A stretch of 54,427 nt of DNA from an uncultured Methylococcaceae bacterium (GTDB lineage Bacteria > Pseudomonadota > Gammaproteobacteria > Methylococcales > Methylomonadaceae): the NCBI GenBank assembly GCA_903927955.1, contig CAIYOW010000070.1:1-54427 (forward strand), written 5' to 3'. Made by a program: the position numbers and the translations under genes. Below, piece by piece: positions 17,601 to 25,249 of this stretch (the stretch's first letter is position 1; every line of letters starts with the position of its first letter). The notes under the pieces were generated by a model. The model was not told where the DNA came from. It did no database searches and saw only the letters and a program-made list of their open reading frames with translations.

Positions 17601-19040
17601 TTACTTGATTTCAGATATTACCCGATGCTTTTGCCTGTTTTGACTAACTGTTGAAGTCAACACCAGCAGCAGTATTGCTGAAAACATCAACATCGGGGTG
17701 ATATGGCGCTGGTAGCTAAAACCGACAATATAGGGGGCGGCATAGGTGCCGATAAAAAGTAGTTGCCACAGTGCAAAATTGCCTAGTGACCGATGCTGCC
17801 ATAAAGTCTTGATGGCCAGTGCCACGCCGATGAAAAACAATGCCCGCAACAGTACAATCCAAACCATACCTGCAACCAACGAGGTAGGACTATAATCATG
17901 CGGTTCTGTCTCGGGATGGGTGGTTTGCCGAAAAGGGACTTTTCTGGGTTCCACAAAAAACACATAGATTTTCCGTAACGTGAACGCCATTGCATCCGCT
18001 GGATGTTCTTTAACCCATTGTCCGCTTAGCTCTTTAAAATAGTCGTGCCATTGCCATTCGCTCTTGAACGGTGGGTAGTGTTTGGCCCAATTCGGTAAAG
18101 GCAAGTGTTCGCCGTTATCGAGGATCACCTCGCTGGAATCAATTAGCCGGTCAAGGTTAAGTTCTGGATAGACTTGGTAGCTATAGGCGTTTTGTCCGCG
18201 GTATAAGTTTTCGCCGTTATAGGATGAACCTAAGCGCAGCTCACCATGGTAGTTGTAGTTGACGCTTCCCCACCAGACCAAGCTAATGAGAAAAGGCAAA
18301 AAAGCCACTGCTCTGAGCCAGGTCGGCACTTTAATTAGCACTAGCGGTGCCAAGATCAGCACCAAGCTAAAAGCCAGCATCGATGATTTGAGAAAGTACA
18401 ACGAGCAACCCAACAAGAGTAAAAAAGCCAGAATGCCATACTCGGTTCTGGCAAGGGATTGTCCTGACGATTGCCTGACCAGCAATGCGCCTAACAGCAA
18501 AAAATAAGCCGGTAACAAATCAATCAGTAGGCTTTCTTCGTATTGGATGCTGATGGCGTGTTTCAGGTATTGCGGGCCCAAGAACAGGATTGCAGAAAGT
18601 GCAATCAAGCCAAGCCGTTGCACAGGATAACGGGCTAGCGCACGACAAAAATATACCACCGCAAACCACAGTACAGCTGAACACAATAAAGTTTTGGCGA
18701 TAGCCACATGGGTTTGTTGTATGCCCACTACGTTGGCGAGAGCCACATACAAGGCGGGCAGCAACGGCATACGCGTGGCAACGCCGCACATATCTAGCCC
18801 CAGGGCAACGCCGCAGGCATATAATGAGCTATGCTGATAGAGGCTGGTGATGACTGGGCCAAAACCGAACTCCATTTGTAAAATGCTCCGTTCTTGGTCG
18901 CCACCATGCAGTATCAGGAACAATTTAACCAACAGGCTGAGCAGCACTATCCCGGTCAGCAGTCGGCTTGCGCTGTTTACATCAGGCGCAACTTTCTCAA
19001 GCAGGGGTTTGACGGCTTTTGGGAAGACAGGCATGGGCAT
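17601..19040 (-). CDS. Polytopic membrane protein, GT-C glycosyltransferase-like
   Basis: The 479-residue protein has around ten or more hydrophobic segments, starting at about 25-45 (LLTGIVLLSLLVKLFLIL). Two soluble stretches lie between them: an N-terminal loop with two Cys (YACGVALGLDMCGVATRMPLLPALY) and a large loop at about 265-365 containing the RGQNAYSYQVYPELNLD segment. The topology and the early loop with acidic residues near the first helix resemble the GT-C superfamily (ArnT/PMT-like), which transfers sugars from lipid carriers outside the inner membrane. No motif decides this. The gene stands next to sdhE but is not part of that operon in function. The start ATG at 19040 is followed by another Met two codons later. 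Confidence 0.7.
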   Translation of the reverse strand: MPMPVFPKAVKPLLEKVAPDVNSASRLLTGIVLLSLLVKLFLILHGGDQERSILQMEFGFGPVITSLYQHSSLYACGVALGLDMCGVATRMPLLPALYVALANVVGIQQTHVAIAKTLLCSAVLWFAVVYFCRALARYPVQRLGLIALSAILFLGPQYLKHAISIQYEESLLIDLLPAYFLLLGALLVRQSSGQSLARTEYGILAFLLLLGCSLYFLKSSMLAFSLVLILAPLVLIKVPTWLRAVAFLPFLISLVWWGSVNYNYHGELRLGSSYNGENLYRGQNAYSYQVYPELNLDRLIDSSEVILDNGEHLPLPNWAKHYPPFKSEWQWHDYFKELSGQWVKEHPADAMAFTLRKIYVFFVEPRKVPFRQTTHPETEPHDYSPTSLVAGMVWIVLLRALFFIGVALAIKTLWQHRSLGNFALWQLLFIGTYAAPYIVGFSYQRHITPMLMFSAILLLVLTSTVSQNRQKHRVISEIK

Positions 19041-19075
19041 AGGCGTGATAGTTAAAGCGTTTATTTACCAATGGT

Positions 19076-19339
19076 TTATATTATTCCGTGCGGGTTATGG
19101 CGATGGTCGGCGTGGTTTATTTTCTGCACCAGCCTAGCCATAGGCGCCAAATCTGTTGCCAAGCCACCCATCAACAAAGCCAGCAAATAGTCGTCTTCCT
19201 GTTTCAGTAATGCCGCGAACAGGTGCTGTTCTTCCGAGTCTGCAGTAGCGTAACTGTTTTCTAGGTAGCTTTCCAGCAGCTTGTCCAGTTCGCGGCAACC
19301 GCGTCGGCATTGCCATTTAAGGCGGCCTGTGGACATCAT
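19076..19339 (-). CDS. sdhE: FAD assembly factor SdhE (succinate dehydrogenase flavinylation)
   Basis: SdhE promotes covalent attachment of FAD to SdhA. The 87-residue protein has the family's RGxRELD signature as RRGCRELDKLLESYL (about 13-27), with Cys in place of the usual Met, followed by the helical core (LFAALLKQEDDYLLALLMG, LVQKI). The start ATG overlaps the sdhB stop as TAATG, and a second ATG follows at once, so translation is probably coupled to sdhB. It is the last gene of the sdh operon. Confidence 0.92.
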   Translation of the reverse strand: MMSTGRLKWQCRRGCRELDKLLESYLENSYATADSEEQHLFAALLKQEDDYLLALLMGGLATDLAPMARLVQKINHADHRHNPHGII

Positions 19340-20124
19340 TATCCGAGTTTTCTTTGCACCAATAATTTTTTGGTTTCAGCTATCGCTTGGGCGGGGTTCA
19401 GGCCTTTTGGACAGGTGTCGGTGCAATTCATAATGGTGTGGCAACGGTATAACTTGAACGAATCATCCAGCGCGTCCAGCCGCGCCCCCGTGTTTTCGTC
19501 GCGGCTGTCCACCAGCCATCGGTAAGCTTGCAATAACACCGCCGGCCCCAAATAACGGTCGCTGTTCCACCAATAGCTGGGGCAGCTGGTCGAGCAGCAA
19601 GCACATAATACGCATTCGTACAAACCATCCAATTTGGCGCGTTCTTCTTTGCTTTGCAGACGCTCAGAACCAGCAGGGGCAGGTGTTGAGGTTTCCAACC
19701 AAGGCTTGATGGAGGCGTATTGTTCGTAAAAATGGGTCATGTCCGGCACTAGGTCTTTGACGACTTGCATGTGCGGCAGCGGGTAAATTTTGATGGTGCC
19801 GGGGTAGGCATCTATCGCTTTAGTGCACGCCAACGTATTTTTGCCGTTGATATTCATGGCACAAGAGCCGCATACCCCTTCGCGGCAAGAACGGCGGAAA
19901 GTCAATGAGCTGTCAATGTCATTTTTAATTTTAAGGATGGCATCCAAAATCATAGGGCCGCAGTCGTCAATATCCAGCTCAAAGCTATCGATACGAGGAT
20001 TTTCGCCGCTGTCCGGATCCCAGCGGTAAATTTCAAAACGGCGGATATTTTGTGCGTGCAAGGGGGCTTGGAAGGTTTTGCCCTCGGTGGGTACAGAATT
20101 TTTAGGTAGGGTAAATTCAGCCAT
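19339..20124 (-). CDS. sdhB: Succinate dehydrogenase iron-sulfur subunit
   Basis: SdhB carries electrons from the flavin of SdhA to quinone through three Fe-S clusters. The 261-residue protein shows the [2Fe-2S] ligands in CREGVCGSC with a later TLAC (about 70-90). The C-terminal ferredoxin-like domain carries [17 protein letters not shown] (about 166-182) and [17 protein letters not shown] (about 228-244). It is cotranscribed with sdhCDA and followed by overlapping sdhE. The 83-base gap before it is unusual for this operon and holds a small GC hairpin. Confidence 0.97.
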   Translation of the reverse strand: MAEFTLPKNSVPTEGKTFQAPLHAQNIRRFEIYRWDPDSGENPRIDSFELDIDDCGPMILDAILKIKNDIDSSLTFRRSCREGVCGSCAMNINGKNTLACTKAIDAYPGTIKIYPLPHMQVVKDLVPDMTHFYEQYASIKPWLETSTPAPAGSERLQSKEERAKLDGLYECVLCACCSTSCPSYWWNSDRYLGPAVLLQAYRWLVDSRDENTGARLDALDDSFKLYRCHTIMNCTDTCPKGLNPAQAIAETKKLLVQRKLG

Positions 20125-20158
20125 GGAGAAAATCTCGGGTTGATAGGGTTGGGCATCA

Positions 20159-20174
20159 CCCCCGTCCTTGGGGG
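20159..20174 (-). repeat. GC hairpin in the sdhA-sdhB gap
   Basis: CCCCC-GTCCTT-GGGGG forms a compact 5-bp stem within the 83 bases between the sdhA stop and the sdhB start. It could be a processing or stability element within the operon mRNA. No T-run follows it. Confidence 0.35.
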
Positions 20175-20207
20175 CGGTATAATTTTGTGCAAGTGCGGCG
20201 GAACCGC

Positions 20208-21992
20208 TTAATAGACCCGCTCTTTAGGCGGAATAACCGCCACATCATCCGTCAGGGTGTACATGTGCACCGGCCGGTAAGCGATATTGACCTTGCCATT
20301 ATCCAGCCAAGTGAGGGTATGTTTCATCCAGTTGGCATCATCACGCTGTGGAAAATCCTCGCGGGCATGACCGCCACGGCTTTCAGTACGGTTGCCCGCC
20401 GCGTTGATGGTGACTTGCGCTTGCGCTAATAAATTCTCCAATTCCAAGGTTTCCACCAGATCAGTGTTCCAAATTAAAGATTTGTCTTTAACGCCCACAT
20501 CGGCAAACGATTGGCTAATGTCCGCCATGGATTGAATGCCTTCTTGCAACGTGCGGTCAGTGCGGAACACTGCCGCTTGTGCTTGCATGACCCGCTGCAT
20601 AGCTAAACGGATGTCGGCACAACTGCGGCTGCCACGGGCGTTGCGGATGCGGTCGAAGCGGGCCAAAGCCTTATCGCAAGCGTCTTTATTAAGCGGTTTA
20701 TGGGGACTACCAGGTTGTACCAGTTCGGCACAGCGGATAGCAGCGGAGCGGCCAAAAACCACCAAATCCAGCAAAGAATTAGAACCCAGCCGATTAGCGC
20801 CATGCACCGACACACAGGCCGCTTCGCCAATGGCCATTAAACCAGGAATCACCTTGTCGGGGTTGTCGCCTTCTAGTGTCACCACTTCGGCCTTATAGTT
20901 GGTGGGGATGCCGCCCATATTGTAATGGACGGTCGGCAGCACCGGAATAGGGGCTTTGGTGACATCAACCCCGGCAAAAATTCTGGATGTTTCGGCAATG
21001 CCCGGTAAACGTTCGTGGATAATCGCCGGGTCAAGATGTTCAATATGCAGATAAATATGGTCTTTCAGTTTACCTACGCCACGGCCTTCGTTGATTTCGA
21101 TGGTCATGGCGCGGCTGACCACATCCCGAGAAGCCAAGTCTTTTGCCGACGGAGCGTAGCGTTCCATAAAACGTTCGCCTTCGGAATTGGTCAAGTAACC
21201 GCCTTCTCCTCTGACCCCTTCAGTGATCAGGCAGCCAGAACCATAAATGCCTGTGGGGTGGAACTGGACAAACTCCATATCCTGCAAAGGCAGCCCCGCA
21301 CGCAACACCATAGCGTTGCCATCACCCGTGACGGTGTGGGCAGACGTGCAAGAAAAGTAACTGCGTCCATAACCGCCGGTAGCCAGCACGGTTTGCTGTG
21401 CTTTGAACAAATGCAAGGTGCCATCGTCGAGCCGCCAAGCCAACACGCCACGGCATTCGCCATCTTGCATAATCAAATCTAGCGCGATGTACTCGATAAA
21501 AAATTCGGCATGATGCTTAAGCGCTTGTTGGTACAAGGTATGTAGGATGGCGTGTCCGGTTTTGTCGGCGGCGGCACAGGTGCGTTGTGCTTGGGCTTTG
21601 CCGTAATGGGTGGACATGCCGCCAAAAGCGCGTTGGTAAATTTTGCCGTCCGCTGTCCTTGAGAACGGCACGCCGTAATGCTCCAGCTCAAGAACCGCCG
21701 GGATTGCCTCGCGGCACATATATTCTATGGCATCCTGATCCCCTAGCCAGTCGGAACCTTTCACTGTGTCATACATGTGGAAGCGCCAGTCATCCTCGCC
21801 CATATTGCCCAGTGCCGCGCTGATACCGCCTTGCGCCGCCACGGTGTGGCTACGGGTGGGGAACACTTTGGTTAGGCAGGCGGTTTTCAGCCCCTTTTCC
21901 GCCATGCCAAAGGTTGCCCTAAGACCCGCGCCACCCGCACCGACCACCACCACATCGTAACTATGTTCAATAATCTCGTATCCTTTAGTCAT
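20208..21992 (-). CDS. sdhA: Succinate dehydrogenase flavoprotein subunit
   Basis: SdhA oxidises succinate to fumarate in the TCA cycle, using covalently bound FAD. The 594 residues are full length. Visible features are the FAD-binding [18 protein letters not shown] (about 16-33) and the [17 protein letters not shown] segment (about 47) with the His that carries [25 protein letters not shown] and [23 protein letters not shown] supply the active site, and [20 protein letters not shown] lies towards the C-terminus. AAGGATAAGG precedes the ATG. sdhD ends 3 bases upstream. Flavinylation helpers are encoded at both ends of this operon. Confidence 0.98.
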   Translation of the reverse strand: MTKGYEIIEHSYDVVVVGAGGAGLRATFGMAEKGLKTACLTKVFPTRSHTVAAQGGISAALGNMGEDDWRFHMYDTVKGSDWLGDQDAIEYMCREAIPAVLELEHYGVPFSRTADGKIYQRAFGGMSTHYGKAQAQRTCAAADKTGHAILHTLYQQALKHHAEFFIEYIALDLIMQDGECRGVLAWRLDDGTLHLFKAQQTVLATGGYGRSYFSCTSAHTVTGDGNAMVLRAGLPLQDMEFVQFHPTGIYGSGCLITEGVRGEGGYLTNSEGERFMERYAPSAKDLASRDVVSRAMTIEINEGRGVGKLKDHIYLHIEHLDPAIIHERLPGIAETSRIFAGVDVTKAPIPVLPTVHYNMGGIPTNYKAEVVTLEGDNPDKVIPGLMAIGEAACVSVHGANRLGSNSLLDLVVFGRSAAIRCAELVQPGSPHKPLNKDACDKALARFDRIRNARGSRSCADIRLAMQRVMQAQAAVFRTDRTLQEGIQSMADISQSFADVGVKDKSLIWNTDLVETLELENLLAQAQVTINAAGNRTESRGGHAREDFPQRDDANWMKHTLTWLDNGKVNIAYRPVHMYTLTDDVAVIPPKERVY

Positions 21993-21995
21993 GCC

Positions 21996-22376
21996 TTATC
22001 CTTTTGAAATGATGCGGAACACTGCCAGCAGTGCTGCCAGGGCCAGAAACAGGAAGGTCAAGTTGACCGTCCAAAGGGCGATAATTTTTTGGCCTGGGGC
22101 GGCAATATAGTCTTCAATCACCACTTGCAGACCCAAGGCTGCGTGGTAAAACACCGCCACTATCCAAGCTACAATACACGCGCTATTAAAAGGCTGCTGT
22201 AACCAGCCCAAGGTTTCCGGGTAAGGTGCGTTCAGGCACATATCCAATAGGGTGATGGCCCAAAAAGATAACGGTAGCAAAGCAACGGCGGTGACCCGTT
22301 GCAGCCACCAGTGATGGGTGCCGGGGTGGCTGGCATGGGCTTCCTTGGCTGCGGTGGGCGATGATTGATAAGCCAT
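21996..22376 (-). CDS. sdhD: Succinate dehydrogenase membrane anchor subunit
   Basis: SdhD is one of two hydrophobic anchors that bind haem b and quinone. The 126-residue protein has three predicted membrane helices (VTAVALLPLSFWAITLL, SACIVAWIVAVFYHAALGLQ, LTFLFLALAALLAVFRII). The middle helix carries the haem-ligand type His in FYHAALGLQVVIEDY, the clearest family mark. It lies between sdhC and sdhA in the normal order. Confidence 0.93.
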   Translation of the reverse strand: MAYQSSPTAAKEAHASHPGTHHWWLQRVTAVALLPLSFWAITLLDMCLNAPYPETLGWLQQPFNSACIVAWIVAVFYHAALGLQVVIEDYIAAPGQKIIALWTVNLTFLFLALAALLAVFRIISKG

Positions 22377-22388
22377 GAAATTCTCGGT

Positions 22389-22766
22389 TCAGATAAAAAT
22401 TAAGGTGAGTAGGGTCAGCAGCAAAGAGGCGATCAATTCCAATTTTGCATAATGGTCTAGTGTTTCCAATGCGAACGTTTTGCCTGCATCCCAGAGCAAA
22501 TGGCGGACACCGTGGCACAAGTGGAAAAACAATGCATAGACAAAACCATAATAAACCAAACGTAGCAGCCAGTTACCCCATAAAGCTTGCATGGCTTGGT
22601 AGTCGGTGCTGCCGCTGGCGAGCGCCGATAACAGGACGACAAACAGCAACAATCCCACTGACAACAGTACGCCGGTGATGCGGTGGCTGATAGAAATCAG
22701 ACCCGTGAGGGGTAATTGGTATACCTGTAAATGTGGGGAAGTGGGTCTATTGGGGTGCGTTGCCAT
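22389..22766 (-). CDS. sdhC: Succinate dehydrogenase cytochrome b556 subunit
   Basis: The 125-residue anchor begins with the family pattern RPTSPHLQVYQLPLTGLISISHRITGV (about 6-32), which includes the quinone-site SxxHRxTG motif. It has three membrane helices; the third region shows HLCHGVRHLLWD, supplying the haem b His ligand. An AGGA Shine-Dalgarno sits 7 bases before ATG 22766. It follows the small SDHAF4-like gene by 23 bases, which makes the latter the first gene of the operon. Confidence 0.95.
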   Translation of the reverse strand: MATHPNRPTSPHLQVYQLPLTGLISISHRITGVLLSVGLLLFVVLLSALASGSTDYQAMQALWGNWLLRLVYYGFVYALFFHLCHGVRHLLWDAGKTFALETLDHYAKLELIASLLLTLLTLIFI

Positions 22767-22789
22767 TATCGTATCCTATTGTCCATCAA

Positions 22790-22957
22790 TCAAAAATCAA
22801 TACAACGGCCATTTTTTTCCCAATCGCCATAACGGGTGGGTTCCGGGCCGGCAAAGCCACCCGTTTCTATAATGGGCATAGGCGCGGGGGCCGTGTCGGT
22901 ATGGGGCGGTATTTGCACCGAATCGGTGCTAGTCGGGGTGTTTTTGGTAGTTTGCAC
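22790..22957 (-). CDS. SDHAF4 / DUF1674 succinate dehydrogenase assembly factor (55 residues)
   Basis: On the minus strand a 55-codon frame ends in GGFAGPEPTRYGDWEKNG followed by RCIDF and a stop. This G-P-E-P-T-R-Y-G-D-W-E-x-x-G-R-x-x-D-F block is the conserved core of DUF1674/SDHAF4, which binds flavinylated SdhA and shields it during assembly of complex II. The N-terminal half is Pro/Thr-rich and variable, as usual. GTG at 22957 is the first possible start after an in-frame TAA; ATG at 22879 would give a 29-residue core-only protein. Neither has a clear Shine-Dalgarno. It lies 23 bases before sdhC, so it is probably the first gene of the sdh operon. Confidence 0.85.
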   Translation of the reverse strand: MQTTKNTPTSTDSVQIPPHTDTAPAPMPIIETGGFAGPEPTRYGDWEKNGRCIDF

Positions 22958-23103
22958 AGTTTTTTACCAGTAAACTTTAGCTTTTGATAAGTCTAAACTA
23001 ATTCTGCCTAATACTGGTGAATATTTGGGGTTTTATTTATTTTATATTGGGAAACAATCTATCTATGGCTTGTTACATATAGGGGCATCGTACGTTAATG
23101 CGT

Positions 23104-23163
23104 ACTCTTAGCCAATTTTCTTTAGTGTGGGCATGAAAAGCTTGCCTACCCTAGCGGGCTTTT
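23104..23163 (-). terminator. Possible hairpin after the large glycosyltransferase gene
   Basis: AAAAGC (23136-23141) and GCTTTT (about 23157-23162) can pair around a GC-containing centre (GCCTACCCTAGCGGGC) just after the glycosyltransferase stop. The structure is imperfect and could act as a weak bidirectional terminator separating that gene from the sdh operon. The rest of the 22958-23163 spacer should hold the sdh promoter, but no confident -35/-10 pair was identified. Confidence 0.3.
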
Positions 23164-25011
23164 TTACCGATTTGAATCCATGACTCGTTTACGCGTTGTG
23201 TTATAGTTGGTTTCAATATCAAGTAGAATGTTTTTTAAGTCACACTGCCTAATCAGGCGTTGCATTTCGGCGGAAATGTTTGCACAGTATTTTAAAGCCG
23301 ACAAATCAGGCACATCAGAAAATTTTTGCCCAAATTTAGTCAACGTCTTCTTTGTATTGCCGTCACCATGCCCCCTGCCCATTTTAATAAGGTATTCCTC
23401 CTCCGATTTACTGATGTAGTGGTTGACCTGTGCCTGTGAACCATCTGCTTTAATGGCATGTGCGGGATTATGCCCTTCAAGATAAAACGCAGGATAAAAA
23501 TCACCCGAGGCATTGACGTACACAACATCACTGTTAATGAATACTGGGGTATGACAGCCAGAACTGATGACCTTATTGGGCCTAAACATGGATTTGACAT
23601 GCTGGTTATATGTTTTTCCGGCTTGGGTGAAGCGTTCTGTGACCAGTCCATCAGTCCTTTCCTGATGACCTGACGTACCAAACATGCGCCAGTTTATGGC
23701 AATTGCATCTGCGTGTGCAAAACAAGGGGATTTAATATAATCTTGGACAGTTTGCCAGTGGTGCAGCACCAAAAACTCATCGGCATCGACAATCAATAAC
23801 CATTCTAAAGAAATGGCTTCCTCAAGAAAGTTAAGCGCGTGTCCGTAAGCCTTAAACTGAGGCCGTGCCGAATCGGAACAAATACTATTACACCAAGTGA
23901 TAATGCCATTTTTCGCCAATGCTTCGAGCAGGGTGTCGGAACCGTCACTGTTGTCATTGCTGTAAATAATAATCCTGTCAAATCCCAACAACCGGTAATG
24001 GGCCACCCACTCTATAAGCCAAGCCCCTTCGTTTTTAAAAGTCGCCAATACCCCAATACCTTGATAGGTTTGCCGCTCAGTTCGCTTAGCAAGATGGCAG
24101 CCCGATAAGACCCTGTTGGTGTTTTTTAGCCCTACATTACGGCTTTTGAAAAAATTGGGGGCGGATAAAAAATCAAAGGCTTCCCCAACAACTTTAGGTG
24201 CGTTGCCTGGTTGTGATGGCTGGCGGCATGGGCTGGCATCACTAGCGCGTAAATAGTCATGCCAAAAATTCTCACCCTCACAAAGCGAATCAAGTTTGGC
24301 TTGGTCATGTTTTAATGTGGCAATTATTAAATCTAGTGGTTTGTTATCACTATAGCTGACATGCTGGGTATTGATAACGCTTCTTGCGGCATCAAACAAT
24401 CTCATTGAAAAAAGAGACGTTATTTTTTCTAGTGTGGAGTCATTTTGTAAATCCCGAATTGTTTTAAAAGGATTGTCCCCTGACGCTAGACCTGCCGCTG
24501 ACCAGATTGCCAATAATTGGCAGATAAATCCAGCGGTATCAATGGGTGATATGTAGTCTTGTTTATCAGTAAAAAAATACTGGGTGACGGCACATAAAGC
24601 AAACCTCTCCCATAGACGGGGTGATTGCCTGTCCCATACAATTTCACCTAAGCCATCTTCTTCTTGCATGGGCGTGGCGCTACAGAAGAACAAGCATCCC
24701 TGTTCATTTGGACGCAATGCAATAGCATTGGGTCTGGTTTGTATGGCGACCTCCAGTAGAGGTGAATGTTTGCGTCCAGATTGGTCTATGTAGATGAAGT
24801 CATTTGGGCTATTACTGTGACAAAACAGGTATCCTGTGTCGCACAACTTGCTCCAAACCAGCAGCATCGGAACGTATCTGCTTTGGCTGGCACATAACTT
24901 AAACGTAACATGGCAAATGCGTTTATTTATAACATCGCAACATAGAATACTGTTATGGGATGTCAATAAATAATTAAAGGATAAATCTTTGTTGGTGGCA
25001 GGAAGGTTCAT
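23164..25011 (-). CDS. Glycosyltransferase, family 2/92-like, with a long N-terminal domain
   Basis: The C-terminal half is a GT-A glycosyltransferase of the Glyco_tranf_2_4/GT92-like type: GVLATFKNEGAWLIEWVAHYRLLGFDRIIIYSND (about 322-355), then LEWLLIVDADEFLVLH with a DxDEF metal-binding motif (about 412), and later NWRMFGTSGH and VKSMFRPNKV. The first 280 residues form a separate domain with several Cys (CCDVINKRICHVTFKLC), which I do not recognise. ATG 25011 was chosen, since 25014 is a TTG. The gene diverges from relA. Its acceptor is unknown; surface glycan or glycoprotein modification is likely. Confidence 0.8.
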   Translation of the reverse strand: MNLPATNKDLSFNYLLTSHNSILCCDVINKRICHVTFKLCASQSRYVPMLLVWSKLCDTGYLFCHSNSPNDFIYIDQSGRKHSPLLEVAIQTRPNAIALRPNEQGCLFFCSATPMQEEDGLGEIVWDRQSPRLWERFALCAVTQYFFTDKQDYISPIDTAGFICQLLAIWSAAGLASGDNPFKTIRDLQNDSTLEKITSLFSMRLFDAARSVINTQHVSYSDNKPLDLIIATLKHDQAKLDSLCEGENFWHDYLRASDASPCRQPSQPGNAPKVVGEAFDFLSAPNFFKSRNVGLKNTNRVLSGCHLAKRTERQTYQGIGVLATFKNEGAWLIEWVAHYRLLGFDRIIIYSNDNSDGSDTLLEALAKNGIITWCNSICSDSARPQFKAYGHALNFLEEAISLEWLLIVDADEFLVLHHWQTVQDYIKSPCFAHADAIAINWRMFGTSGHQERTDGLVTERFTQAGKTYNQHVKSMFRPNKVISSGCHTPVFINSDVVYVNASGDFYPAFYLEGHNPAHAIKADGSQAQVNHYISKSEEEYLIKMGRGHGDGNTKKTLTKFGQKFSDVPDLSALKYCANISAEMQRLIRQCDLKNILLDIETNYNTTRKRVMDSNR

Positions 25012-25249
25012 CAAATAGTATCGTTATAGTCTAGGTATAAGCCCGATGAGCAACGTTTTAATGTTTGCTGTCTGATTCGTGACCCACTCATCCTCATCCG
25101 GCAGAGTTGCCGTAAGTAGTTTAGCGTAAAAGGTGGCATCCAATCCACAAAACTTCCGATTCCGAATTGTCATCCGGGCTACCCAGCTTTGGCAACAAGG
25201 TATTGCTTTATAATGGCAACACAATTTATTGCAACCCACTTTAAAAAAC

